DNA of 64,000 nucleotides, taken from Fidelibacterota bacterium (GTDB lineage: Bacteria > Fidelibacterota > UBA2242 > JAFGTP01). Positions 15,046 to 24,397 of the stretch are shown piece by piece. A program made the position numbers and the translations under genes. Where the stretch lies: the NCBI GenBank assembly GCA_016934035.1, contig JAFGTP010000031.1, forward strand, positions 62,001 to 126,000. Reading direction: 5' to 3'. Every line of letters begins with the position of its first letter. The first letter of the stretch is position 1. The notes under the pieces are model-generated. The model was not told the DNA's origin. It made no database searches and saw only the letters and a list, made by a program, of their open reading frames with translations.

Positions 15046-16674
15046 TTATTTCATCAAGAGCATTTTTCGGGTGATGGCTTGTTTTCCTGAGCGTAATTGG
15101 TAAAAATATACGCCATTAGCCAGATGTGAAGCGTCAAAGGAAATTTCATGACGTCCGGCTTTCAGGTTTTCTGCCACCGGCAGAGCTACAGCCTGGCCCA
15201 GCAGGTTGTAGACAGTCAGAGAGATTTCGCCTGCTTTTTCCAGAGTAAACCCGATTTTGGTTGTGGGGTTGAAGGGGTTCGGATAGTTTTGTTCCAGTGA
15301 AAAACCCGTGGGCAGGATTTCATCGGAATGATCAATGGCGACATCCATGCCGAACCAGTTCAGGTCACCGACTGGTTTTCCGTCTGTTCCGCCGGTGTAA
15401 GCTGCTGTTGTGGTGGGATAGGAAAGGTTCAGGGTATTCAGCAGATATTCATAAGTGGCGCGGTCGTAGTCATCGGTGGTGCGGTTGAAATTGTCTGTGG
15501 CCTTGGTTTTGCCGGCGCCACCATCAGCGATGGGTTTCCGGTACCAGGTTGCCATGGCGATCATGGGTTCCGGACGGTCCACAACATCAATGGCTTCTTT
15601 GACAAAAGCTTCAACGCCGCTTTTTCCTTCAATATGAGAAGTCAGGGGAATACCTTCGCCTTTGAATGCATGATCAGCAGTCATAACGGTATTATAAAAA
15701 TTTTGCACGGCGGCGGAGACTGAATAGTAATTACTTTTGACATTCCAGGCTGTAGTGTCATTGGGTACTGATGAGATCCAGGTCATTTTGGAAAAGCCGA
15801 AATCATCCTGTTCTTCGCATTCATTGAATTCGGACTGGCGGACAGCGTCGGTGTCCTGGCCGGCCAAAAAGGTGTCATACCAGAAATTATTGGTGATCTG
15901 AACATAGTCGCCGACGTAGCCCAGGGCCAGGGTGCCATGATAGGACATGCCGTTGATAACAGTATTGTGGTCAAAAATAAAATTGTTGATTGCAGCAGTA
16001 CTGGAGCGGTGACGAATGATGCGGTCCTGGAAATTGACCCAGGTATTGTTGACAAGGATGGCTGAATCGCAGGATGTGTCCCGGAAATCAATTCCTTTGC
16101 CGGCGCCAAAATTTGAACGGCCCAGGTCACCCATATTGGCAAAAATATTGTTCCTCAATTCCACTTTACGGGTGGCATGCTGTGTGCGGATAAACTGGCC
16201 CTGGGTCTGGGAAACGATACAGTTTTTGATGACGATATCAAAACCGGCCGCATCGGAACGGACCAGGGAATTGCCGATTTTGGCAATGGCAGCTGTGTCG
16301 CTTTCAACAAAGCCCACATAGACCAGGTTTTCCAGGTGACAGTTGCCCTTGATACGAAACAAATCGAACCCGTTGGTTGCTTCGGCAGTAGGGGTCTGAA
16401 AAATCATGGGTAAATTTCCCTCACCTTCCTGGGCAATGATAATCAGCGGCCAGGTGTCATTTCGGATGGAACTATTGGCGAAATAGACGCCGTTTCTTTC
16501 CAGGACATAGACCCGCAGGGAATCATTTCTTTCACCGGCGGCTGTTGTATCACCGGCGATGGTGGCATTTAAAAGATCGTCAAATGATGTGGCTGATGGA
16601 ACGATCAACTCGTGCTGGCCGAAAGCCAGAGCTGCCAGCAGCAGCAGTGTTAAACCTAAAACAAATTTCTTCAT
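15046..16674 (-). CDS. Secreted right-handed beta-helix protein (pectate-lyase/pectin-esterase-like) with T9SS-type sorting domain
   Basis: Protein of 542 aa starting with a signal peptide (MKKFVLGLTLLLLAALAFG). Residues 25-340 form parallel beta-helix coils (NGFDLFRIKGNCHLENLVYVGF, IVIKNCIVSQTQGQFIRTQ, FIFDHNTVINGMSYHGTL), as in pectate-lyase-superfamily and DUF5123-type proteins. Catalytic residues could not be assigned, so lyase activity is not proven. The last 85 residues are a FlgD-like Por sorting domain (EQNYPNPFNPTTKI ... LANGVYFYQLRSG), which directs export and surface anchoring in FCB bacteria. It is upstream in the same direction as GH105 but has its own terminator. Its likely role is the first cut or binding of pectic polymer at the surface. 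Confidence 0.8.
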   Translation of the reverse strand: MKKFVLGLTLLLLAALAFGQHELIVPSATSFDDLLNATIAGDTTAAGERNDSLRVYVLERNGVYFANSSIRNDTWPLIIIAQEGEGNLPMIFQTPTAEATNGFDLFRIKGNCHLENLVYVGFVESDTAAIAKIGNSLVRSDAAGFDIVIKNCIVSQTQGQFIRTQHATRKVELRNNIFANMGDLGRSNFGAGKGIDFRDTSCDSAILVNNTWVNFQDRIIRHRSSTAAINNFIFDHNTVINGMSYHGTLALGYVGDYVQITNNFWYDTFLAGQDTDAVRQSEFNECEEQDDFGFSKMTWISSVPNDTTAWNVKSNYYSVSAAVQNFYNTVMTADHAFKGEGIPLTSHIEGKSGVEAFVKEAIDVVDRPEPMIAMATWYRKPIADGGAGKTKATDNFNRTTDDYDRATYEYLLNTLNLSYPTTTAAYTGGTDGKPVGDLNWFGMDVAIDHSDEILPTGFSLEQNYPNPFNPTTKIGFTLEKAGEISLTVYNLLGQAVALPVAENLKAGRHEISFDASHLANGVYFYQLRSGKQAITRKMLLMK

Positions 16675-16736
16675 GTTTTCCTCCTTTTTTTGATTGACTC
16701 ACTATCTCAAGTGACAAAACTCTCTAAGGGTTAATT

Positions 16737-19700
16737 TTACAGTTCGAGACGAACGCCCAGGGTTGCCGAGAGACCGAATTTTTCTTCATAATTGGGAAAT
16801 TTTCGGTCACCGATGCGGTCAACCAAGGTCGTTTTTTCGGCTGTGTCTGTCAGATTGTTTATGTTCAGCATCAGAGATATTTTATCATTGATTTTTTGTT
16901 TGATGGCCAGGTCCAGCCGTGTATAATCATTTTGTAATAAATCGGAACGGCGGGAAGGCGAATAGGAACGGTAGAATTCTCCCTGGTGAAAAAGAGAGAG
17001 GCGGCAGGAAAATCCGGCAATGTCATAGCCGATGGCCAGATTGCCAAAGACTTCGGGCTGGTCCTCCAACTTTTGGCGGGTTTCTTCGACGCTGTAGATG
17101 TAACCTTCTTTTAATACTTCGCCCAGGATCGGCACAACAACCGTGTAATAGGTCGTATCTATCTGGACTTGCGGAATATAGGTTTCCGAATGAACAAAAG
17201 AGAAGTTGTAACTCACGACAATGTTTTTCAGGAAGCCGGGCAAAAACCGTAAATCTGCCTGGTGTTCGATTTCAACACCCCATACCTTGGTGTCCCGGGT
17301 GGAATTGTAGGGATAAAACAGGGAATAGGCCTGGCCGGCGGCAACGAAAGAGGGTACAAAAGCAATATTGAGGCTGTCCAGGACGTCACGGCCCTGAAAG
17401 ACCAGTCCGTTCATCATGTGGTACATATCATCGATTTTTTTGTAAAAACCGGACACAGAAAAGAGACCGATATTTTTTCCGTAAAAGGAGGCATTGAGTT
17501 CGTAATTCCAGGCCTTGGCCGCTTCCAAATCAGGATTGCCAAAGGTAAAATTGTTGCCGGAGTAAAAGGTGCCTTGACGACGGGCAACAAAATTGGGCAA
17601 GCGGTCACTGAAATCCGGACGGGCCAGGGCCCGATAAGCCGCAGCCCTCAGACTCATGAAGTCCGTTAATTTAAAATTGACATGGGTATTGGGCAGGAAA
17701 AGGGTTTCTTTGTGGGTAGCCGCAGTGTCCAGAATAGGGCCGCTGGGTACCGGAAAACCCGACAACTCAGTGGGACAAAATTTTGTTTTGTACTCATTGT
17801 CTTCTGATTCCACCCGAAGGCCGGCTATCCAGGTGATGCTTTGGCCAAATTTCAGCGTATTCATCAGGTAGGCTGATTGGATTCTTTCTGTGATATCATA
17901 ATATTCGACTGCCGGTTCAAGATTTTCGTAATACTCCGGCAAGCTCCCATTAACATCGGATACGCCGTGTCTCCCCATCTGATACAATTCCCGCAGGGCA
18001 TCCTGTTCAATCAGGGGATACAATCTGTATAGGTCAAAAAGATTGCGACTGCGGGGATTGTTTTTGAGAAAATTGACCAACAGGACTTTGCCGCCTTCAG
18101 TTTGCATGTCTTCCAGAAAGGTGTCGGTAAAATCTTTTGGCTGAATGGTCCCGTCTGCAGATTTTTCATAGAGGCAATAGGAAACATTATAATAAGGGGC
18201 GAACATTTCCGAATCCGAACGTTTGCGGGCCTTGGCCTTGGATTTTGCGCCCATTTTCCATTCGCCGGTAATATTGGCTGTCACGGTATACTCACGGGCC
18301 AGGTTCAGGAAAAAATTATAATCTTTCTCACTGGCTTTCTGAGTGCGGTTAAACCCTGAAAACAGGTAAGCCTTTTCAAAATTATTGAGTGAATAATCGA
18401 CGAGGTTACTGACCGGGCCTTTAAAGCCGGTGGGCACCGGGTTCATTCCGGATATAATTTCATTATTGGCCCCCAGAGCTGAGGGCTCAACAAAATTCAA
18501 TTCATTATCGTAGGGATATTTCGTGCTGGATTTGGCGTAAGATAAGCCCCAGTTCAGTTTGAGGCCAAGGATGTTATTGTCGCCCTGCAAATAACTATTG
18601 AAGGTGCCAATCTGCTGTTCGCGGTCGCGGATACTGTATTCCACATCGTCGCCGTTGGGATAATTGCGGTAATATTCCACATAGTCCCGTTCGGTAAAAT
18701 TATAAATATTATTAAAACGAATAGTTCCATCGTCAGGGGTGGTGATATCCAGCATCAGTCCGCCGCCGTAGCGTTTTCTGTTTTCATCGGTATAATAGAG
18801 TGACAAATCGCTGATTTCCCAGTTACTCCAGTTGTTTAGGTTCAGGTTGGCGTCAATATCATAAAATTCGCGGCTGCGAATGCGTTGTTCTGCATTGGCT
18901 GTGACCTGGATGCCGAGCAGGTTTTTCCAGAAACGTTCACCATACCGAAAACCGAGATCATACTGGGAAGCACTCTGTTCAAGGTCACTGTAGGCGCCTT
19001 TACTGTCCAGGCGCAACAATCGCTTTTCCGGTGCTTTTTTGGTAACCATGTTGACACTTCCTGCGATGGCATCGGCATCTTTGTCAGAGGTCAGCACCTT
19101 ATGCAGTTCAATGCCTGCCAGGCTTCCCTGGGAGATGGTACTGAGATCAACGCCGCGGTTGTCCACATCTGTTGCTGCGATTCGAATACCATCAATAGAT
19201 ATACTGGAATACTGGTCGCTCAATCCCCGTAAAACAATCCTGCTGGCTTCGCCGCCGGTCCTCAATACGGAAACACCGGGCAGGCGTCCGATAGCTTCCG
19301 CCGCATTGGCGTCGGGCAATTCCTGTATTTTTTCTTCGGAAATGACGTTGACGATGGTATTTGAGGAAACCTGCTGGTTGATGGCGGCAGCCTGTCCGAT
19401 AAACTGTCCGGTGATAACCACTTCCTGGCCCTGAATGACATCAGAGTTCAGGGCAACATTAATGGTTAGAATCTGATTGTTGGCAATGTTGACAGACAAA
19501 ATTTTTTCAGCATAGCCGATATAGGAAACTTTCATTGTATAGGAACCTTCCGGCACATTAAAGATTGTATAAGCTCCCTGAAGGTCTGTGGCCTGTCCCA
19601 GAGCTGTGCCTTCCAGCACCAGGTTGGCTCCGGCCAGGACATTGGCTGTCAGAGAATCCGTGACAAATCCTTTGATTCTGCCGCTGGCCATTAAGGCCTG

Positions 19701-19775
19701 GGACAGCAATAGAAATCCTGAAACAATAATAAATAATCTGTAGCGGTATAGGTTTCCTTCAAAAATTTTTTTCAT
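16737..19775 (-). CDS. TonB-dependent outer-membrane receptor with carboxypeptidase-like N-terminal domain
   Basis: Protein of 1012 aa. The Met at 19775 is preferred over 19781 and 19796, as it has GAGGTG at the right spacing. After the signal peptide (YRLFIIVSGFLLLSQALMASG), residues 36-115 form a CarboxypepD_reg-like domain (GFVTDSLTANVLAGANLVLEG...). The plug follows (IQELPDANAAEAIGRLPGV, IVLRGLSDQYSSISIDGIRI, SVNMVTKKAP) and then a long 22-strand barrel that ends in GLSATLGVRLEL. No SusD-like partner is seen, so this is closer to single-component oligosaccharide receptors. The pectin enzymes downstream suggest uptake of pectic oligosaccharides. The divergent neighbouring membrane regulator may control it. 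Confidence 0.92.
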   Translation of the reverse strand: MKKIFEGNLYRYRLFIIVSGFLLLSQALMASGRIKGFVTDSLTANVLAGANLVLEGTALGQATDLQGAYTIFNVPEGSYTMKVSYIGYAEKILSVNIANNQILTINVALNSDVIQGQEVVITGQFIGQAAAINQQVSSNTIVNVISEEKIQELPDANAAEAIGRLPGVSVLRTGGEASRIVLRGLSDQYSSISIDGIRIAATDVDNRGVDLSTISQGSLAGIELHKVLTSDKDADAIAGSVNMVTKKAPEKRLLRLDSKGAYSDLEQSASQYDLGFRYGERFWKNLLGIQVTANAEQRIRSREFYDIDANLNLNNWSNWEISDLSLYYTDENRKRYGGGLMLDITTPDDGTIRFNNIYNFTERDYVEYYRNYPNGDDVEYSIRDREQQIGTFNSYLQGDNNILGLKLNWGLSYAKSSTKYPYDNELNFVEPSALGANNEIISGMNPVPTGFKGPVSNLVDYSLNNFEKAYLFSGFNRTQKASEKDYNFFLNLAREYTVTANITGEWKMGAKSKAKARKRSDSEMFAPYYNVSYCLYEKSADGTIQPKDFTDTFLEDMQTEGGKVLLVNFLKNNPRSRNLFDLYRLYPLIEQDALRELYQMGRHGVSDVNGSLPEYYENLEPAVEYYDITERIQSAYLMNTLKFGQSITWIAGLRVESEDNEYKTKFCPTELSGFPVPSGPILDTAATHKETLFLPNTHVNFKLTDFMSLRAAAYRALARPDFSDRLPNFVARRQGTFYSGNNFTFGNPDLEAAKAWNYELNASFYGKNIGLFSVSGFYKKIDDMYHMMNGLVFQGRDVLDSLNIAFVPSFVAAGQAYSLFYPYNSTRDTKVWGVEIEHQADLRFLPGFLKNIVVSYNFSFVHSETYIPQVQIDTTYYTVVVPILGEVLKEGYIYSVEETRQKLEDQPEVFGNLAIGYDIAGFSCRLSLFHQGEFYRSYSPSRRSDLLQNDYTRLDLAIKQKINDKISLMLNINNLTDTAEKTTLVDRIGDRKFPNYEEKFGLSATLGVRLEL

Positions 19776-19796
19776 AGTCATAACACCTCTTCCCAA

Positions 19797-20015
19797 TTTT
19801 TTTGTTGATTATAAGACCCTCGCTTACAGGCCATATTTAGGTTTTTTTTTGAGCCGGAAAAAGTGGAAAACCGTATTTTAACGGTGGACAACAGTGAATA
19901 ACCTTTTCTCACAAATGTTATCGTCTCGTTATAAAAAAAAGAAATTTTATAAAATTTGGGCGGATATTCTTTTTTTTTTGCTTTTCAAAAATATTTTCTT
20001 ACTTTTTTAAACGAA
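19797..20015. promoter_or_regulatory. Divergent intergenic region between TonB receptor and membrane regulator
   Basis: This 219-bp AT-rich gap separates oppositely transcribed genes and must hold both promoters and probably the regulator's binding site. A copy of the sequence gtggaaaac is seen near 19863 and a related gtggacaac near 19884, which could be direct repeats of an operator. No consensus -10/-35 is clear. Confidence 0.4.
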
Positions 20016-21233
20016 ATGATTAATAAAAGCACACAAAAACAACTTCTGGCAAAAATTTTACAAAGTGATGAGTTTTCAAATTCTAACACTTATTCCAGCT
20101 ATCTCACCTATCTGGTGGAATCTGCGGAGGTGGGGAAATGCCTGAAAGAAGTAACCATTGCCATTGAATTTTTCGGTAAAGACCCCAATTTCAATCCTGC
20201 TGAGGATACCACGGTCAGGTCTCACATGTACACCCTGCGGAAAAAACTTCAAAACTATTACCTCAAGGAAGGGAAAGATGACAATTACCGCCTGAAAGTT
20301 CCCAAAGGCCATTACATGGCCCAGTTTGTGGAGGTTTCCAGTGATGAGTCGACTAGCGGCACTTTTTTCCACTGGATACTGGACCACTATTATATTTTTA
20401 TAATTTTAATATTAATTGGAGTAATTTTCTTACTGGGTATAAAAAACCATGATTACAAGCGGGCTATTGGCACCTATAAAATAGTGGAGAAGGATGATCC
20501 CATCTGGAAAGACTATATTCAGTCGGATTTACCGGTTCTGATATCTGTGGGCGACCATCTGTTTTTTACCGATCAGATTGAAAAATATGGTTCCCGGGTG
20601 ACAGTCCGCCATGGAAAAGTAAACTCCCCGGAAGACCTTGAGGATTTAAAAAAGCGTTTAAATGATGAGAATATCAGACAGGCGGATGAACCCTATTTTC
20701 CTCATCACAGTATCTGGAGTTTGCCGCCAATCCTGGCGATGCTCTATGCTTACGGGCAAACGCCCATTATGCACAAATCATCCTCTATCGGGCCGCAATT
20801 GCTGGGAGAGGACAATATCCTTTATTTAGGCAGCATAAAAACCCTCTATGTTTTTCGTCATGTGCTCAATAAAAGCCATTTTTCCTATGAAATTTTGCCT
20901 CACAAAGTCACCTATACGCCTCCTGATTCTGAAGATGTACAGGTCTTTCAGACCAGTTTGCATTCCAATGGTCCCAATGAGGACCTGGTGCTGGCCGTCA
21001 AATTACCCGGCCCAGCCAACAATTCCATTTTCATTATTGCCTCCTATCATTCTCTGGGTACACCGGAGGTGGTTAATTATCTGATCAATGGGGAAACACG
21101 ACAGTTTGTTGAAGATAAATTCACAGAAAAGTATGGCGAAGTGCCACAGTATTTCGAAATTCTGTTTAAGGTAACCGGGATTGATAAAGTGGCCTATGAA
21201 ACGGAAATGCTGGTCTATAATAAAATTCCCTGA
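20016..21233 (+). CDS. Membrane-anchored winged-helix one-component regulator
   Basis: Protein of 405 aa. Residues 1-105 form an OmpR/ToxR-like winged-helix domain (STQKQLLAKILQSDEF, STYSSYLTYLVE, DTTVRSHMYTLRKKLQNYY, YRLKVPKGHYMAQF). One membrane helix spans about residues 123-142 (HYYIFIILILIGVIFLLGI). The C-terminal 260 residues (LPVLISVGDHLFFT, WSLPPILAMLYAYGQ, IIASYHSLGTPEVVNYL) lie presumably in the periplasm and are unlike known sensor domains I can name. The longer frame from 19956 was not used because it adds a hydrophobic, unlikely leader. It is divergent from the TonB receptor, a pairing seen in some Acidobacteriota and FCB lineages. It likely senses nutrients across the membrane and controls the receptor. 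Confidence 0.7.
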   Translation: MINKSTQKQLLAKILQSDEFSNSNTYSSYLTYLVESAEVGKCLKEVTIAIEFFGKDPNFNPAEDTTVRSHMYTLRKKLQNYYLKEGKDDNYRLKVPKGHYMAQFVEVSSDESTSGTFFHWILDHYYIFIILILIGVIFLLGIKNHDYKRAIGTYKIVEKDDPIWKDYIQSDLPVLISVGDHLFFTDQIEKYGSRVTVRHGKVNSPEDLEDLKKRLNDENIRQADEPYFPHHSIWSLPPILAMLYAYGQTPIMHKSSSIGPQLLGEDNILYLGSIKTLYVFRHVLNKSHFSYEILPHKVTYTPPDSEDVQVFQTSLHSNGPNEDLVLAVKLPGPANNSIFIIASYHSLGTPEVVNYLINGETRQFVEDKFTEKYGEVPQYFEILFKVTGIDKVAYETEMLVYNKIP

Positions 21234-21342
21234 TGGAAAAATCTTTAGCAGTTGTCTATTAGAAAATCTGACCTCTCATTTGAAATTAATTCAGGATCGG
21301 TGATAAACCGATTTTTTGCATAAAAAAAAGAAACGGAGAAAC

Positions 21343-22824
21343 ATGGGGTCTAAAAAGTTTTATACTTTGATTATTATAATATTGGCAGGGGTTGTCATTT
21401 ATTGGTCAGGCCCAAAGCCGCATATTGATACCACTATTACTCCTCTATCACTGCCGAAAGATCTGGATCTGTACCTGGAGCGAAAAGAAAGCCTTTATGA
21501 CGACATTGTTCCAGGCACGGAAAAGAAGATTTTCTGGGCCGGAAAAAAGGGAGAGAAGACCGATCTCGCTTTCGTCTATATTCATGGTTTTTCTGCATCC
21601 CGTGGTGAAACGGAACCACTATCCCAAAGGGTCGCCAATCGGTTTCGCGCCAACCTGTTCTGCACCCGCCTTACAGGACATGGCCGAAGCAGCGCCGCCT
21701 TGCTGAAGGGTAGCGTCAATGCCTGGCTCAATGATGTGGTTGAAGCCTACGAAATCGGACGACGAATCGGGAAGAAAATAATTTTCATTGGTGTTTCCAC
21801 TGGTGCGTCGGAACTGGCCTGGCTGGCTTCCCAGACCGAATATTCCGACATAGCTGGATTGGTCTGGATTTCACCCAACTTCGGGCCCAGGGACAAAACC
21901 GCCAATATTTTATTATTTCCCTGGGGAAAACAGGTGGCAGAACTGATGGTAGGCAAAACCCGGTCATGGAATGCATCGAACCCGCTTCATGAAAAATACT
22001 GGACAAATTCCTACCCGACAGGGGCGTTGGTGCCAATGATGGGTATAGTGAAACTGGCCCGGAAGGCCCCTCTGGAAAAGATCGAGATGCCTATCCTGGT
22101 AATCTACTCTCCTCATGATCGTGTGGTGGACCCTTCTCTGACCATTAAATATTTTCTCAATATCAGTTCTGACCAAAAAAAACTCATTGCCTATCCGAAT
22201 GCCACAGACCCTGACCAGCATGTGCTGGCCGGATATGCATTATCGCCGGAAAGTACCAATGAATTAGCAAAGATCATGGCTGATTATATTGAAAAAACTA
22301 TTGAGATATCCCGGTTGCCTGTAATCCGCATGGAAACAGAACTGGGAAATATTATTATTGAAGCAGATACTGTGAGGGCGCCCATAACTGCAAAAAATTT
22401 CCTGCGTTATATTGATGAAAGGCGTTTTCAAGGGGCCTGTTTTTACAGGGTTGTGACTCCTGACAATCAACCAGACAATAATATCAAAATAGAAGTTATC
22501 CAGGGTGGAATCCCGGATGAAGCAAGTCTGCTGCGACTGCCGCCGATACCGCATGAAACCACTGAACAGACTGGTCTTTTTCACAAAGATGGGACGGTTT
22601 CCATGGCCAGATTGGGGCCTGGCACAGCCGATGCTGAATTTTTTATCTGCATCAATGACCAGCCGGAATTGGATTTTGGCGGAAAAAGAAATCCTGACGG
22701 CCAGGGCTTCGCCGCTTTTGGTCAGGTGATTGAGGGCATGGATGTGGCCCGGAGCATTCAGCAAGGACCTGCAAAGGGTCAGATGCTGCTTCAGCCGGTA
22801 AAAATTTTTAGTATCAACCACTGA
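21343..22824 (+). CDS. Alpha/beta hydrolase fused to a cyclophilin-type peptidyl-prolyl isomerase
   Basis: Protein of 493 aa. The start at 21343 follows GGAGAAAC; the earlier Met at 21316 adds only basic residues. An N-terminal membrane anchor (YTLIIIILAGVVIYW) precedes an alpha/beta hydrolase domain at about 70-320: FVYIHGFSASRGE oxyanion region, GVSTGASE with nucleophile Ser152, acid candidate in YSPHD (Asp259) and His293 in DQHVLAG. From about residue 326 a cyclophilin fold starts (VIRMETELGNIIIEA, APITAKNFLRYID, ACFYRVV, TVSMARLGP, SAEFFI-like DAEFFICINDQPELDFGG, FAAFGQVIEGMDVARSI). The classical cyclophilin catalytic Arg is kept in FYRVV. The combination suggests an envelope enzyme that also handles prolyl folding, or linked maturation. 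The fusion is unusual; the gene has no partner genes. Confidence 0.8.
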   Translation: MGSKKFYTLIIIILAGVVIYWSGPKPHIDTTITPLSLPKDLDLYLERKESLYDDIVPGTEKKIFWAGKKGEKTDLAFVYIHGFSASRGETEPLSQRVANRFRANLFCTRLTGHGRSSAALLKGSVNAWLNDVVEAYEIGRRIGKKIIFIGVSTGASELAWLASQTEYSDIAGLVWISPNFGPRDKTANILLFPWGKQVAELMVGKTRSWNASNPLHEKYWTNSYPTGALVPMMGIVKLARKAPLEKIEMPILVIYSPHDRVVDPSLTIKYFLNISSDQKKLIAYPNATDPDQHVLAGYALSPESTNELAKIMADYIEKTIEISRLPVIRMETELGNIIIEADTVRAPITAKNFLRYIDERRFQGACFYRVVTPDNQPDNNIKIEVIQGGIPDEASLLRLPPIPHETTEQTGLFHKDGTVSMARLGPGTADAEFFICINDQPELDFGGKRNPDGQGFAAFGQVIEGMDVARSIQQGPAKGQMLLQPVKIFSINH

Positions 22825-22996
22825 TATCTGACGGTATTGGATTGGATGGGACAATCTGAGAAAGATTTTAAACTCAGTGTTTTTAAACAGATAAAAAAAA
22901 TATCTGATTTAAGTTTTAGTATTTTTATCTTGTATCTTCCTATTTTACAAAATATGGATTCAACAATTTAGTGCAACTCTTAGTTGAAATAACAGG

Positions 22997-23443
22997 CTCG
23001 AAATTGTAGAAGAAAAAATCAGAGTTGGAGATTGGGAAGCAGACACAATTATCGGTAAAAATCATAAACATGCCATGTTAACTTTAACAGAACGAAAAAC
23101 GAGGGTTACATTCATTCAAAAAGTTGAAAGAAAGCAAGCATCTGAAGTTGTGATTTCTATAGAAAATAATAAAGAATTTGTGAATCATGAAGATATCGCA
23201 AAAAATTAAAAAACAAGTTTTGATTTCGCTCATCCATATTCGTCTCATGAAAGAGAATTAAATGAAAACACGAATGGATTAATAAGACAGTATTTTCCCA
23301 AAGGAAGTGACTTCTCTGATATTACTCCAAAACAAATTGACATAGTAATGGACAGGTTGAAAAACAGGACAAGAAAAGGTCTCTAATTTTTAACACCATA
23401 TGAAGTATTTTATTAATCAACAGACGTTGCACTTCGTTCCTGA
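22997..23443 (+). pseudogene. IS30-family transposase remnant
   Basis: One reading frame gives LEIVEEKIRVGDWEADTIIG, then HAMLTLTERKTRVTFIQKV, then a jump to ENNKEFVNHEDIAKN, a stop, FDFAHPYSSHERELNENTNGL, IRQYFPKGSDFSDITPKQ and NRTRKGL, followed by two more stops. This is the catalytic half of an IS30 transposase: the first Asp (DWEAD) and the Glu (NENTNGL) remain, but the segment carrying the central Asp (usually DNGKEF) is deleted. The N-terminal helix-turn-helix part is absent and no terminal inverted repeats were found. It is dead. It occupies most of the 22825-23548 gap between coding genes. Confidence 0.85.
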
Positions 23444-23548
23444 ATCTAGGTAATTTTATAAAATTTTAATCTGGATTTATCGGAGGACAATAAAATACTG
23501 TTTCTATTAAGTGAATAAATACGTATTTTTAAAAAATAAAAGACCAAA

Positions 23549-24394
23549 ATGAACAGAAATTTTTTTTTTATATTATATCTGCCTTGTCTTCTCCAGGCCT
23601 CCCTGAATGTCAAGATCATTTCCTATGATGAAATTCTCGCAGCCATGAAAACCCAAACCGGCTACAACGTCATCGCCACCACCAATGTTGCCCGGTTTCA
23701 GGGTTCTGTACTGATTAACATTGCAAAAAGCTCCCTTCAGGAAGATCCGAACCAAAAATTATTATATGTTGACAGCCAGGTCTGGTATCAGGCTTACAAG
23801 GAGTATACGGGATTCAGTGATCAGGAAATGCCTGAATACTCAATTTATGCTGTGAAATATCGACAGGATCAGTTATTGGATTTGCGGCATGACAAAGTGA
23901 TCAAAAATATAACCGGAAACCAGCACCCTCAACTGGCTATGAATGCTGTTGTCGGCTGGAAAGAGGGCCCGGAATTTTATAGTTTTAATGATACTTTATC
24001 CAATCCGACCTTAAAAGTTAGAAACAGTCGCCGAATCACTTACCGGATTTTGGATTTTGGTCCGATGTTTATGTATGACGAGATGCAGGGTCTGGCCGGC
24101 CAACCAACGTCGGGAATATTGGGTTGGATATTCCAGTTTATCGGTGAAGGTCATGTGATTTGGTCCAAACTGGCCATTACGCCTACCAATGAAGAGGTCG
24201 TTCGTGCCAGGGCCAAAAAAGGTATTTTTGAAATTGAATCAACACTGACCATTTTTCACGATGGGACAACGGAAAAAAACCTGCCGAAAGGCCGAAAAGA
24301 CCTTGAATATTATGAAAAACTTGTCACCGAGCCCCTGTCTATTGAATATTATCCGATGGATACCTTGACAATTCAGTATATATGTGGAGAATGA
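23549..24394 (+). CDS. Exported hypothetical protein
   Basis: Protein of 281 aa with a short signal peptide (NFFFILYLPCLLQASL). The mature part alternates short strands and helices without any motif I recognise (VIATTNVARFQGSVLINIAKSSLQ, WYQAYKEYTGFSDQEMPEY, WKEGPEFYSFND, RITYRILDFGPMFMYDEMQ). Aromatic-rich segments and a central turn-rich stretch suggest a beta-rich periplasmic domain. No function is proposed. The next gene begins 4 bp after its stop, implying translational coupling and a joint role. Confidence 0.55.
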   Translation: MNRNFFFILYLPCLLQASLNVKIISYDEILAAMKTQTGYNVIATTNVARFQGSVLINIAKSSLQEDPNQKLLYVDSQVWYQAYKEYTGFSDQEMPEYSIYAVKYRQDQLLDLRHDKVIKNITGNQHPQLAMNAVVGWKEGPEFYSFNDTLSNPTLKVRNSRRITYRILDFGPMFMYDEMQGLAGQPTSGILGWIFQFIGEGHVIWSKLAITPTNEEVVRARAKKGIFEIESTLTIFHDGTTEKNLPKGRKDLEYYEKLVTEPLSIEYYPMDTLTIQYICGE

Positions 24395-24397
24395 AAG

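Noticed and set aside
22825..23548. Complete IS30 element
   Set aside because: No terminal inverted repeats or N-terminal transposase domain, and the central catalytic Asp is deleted.
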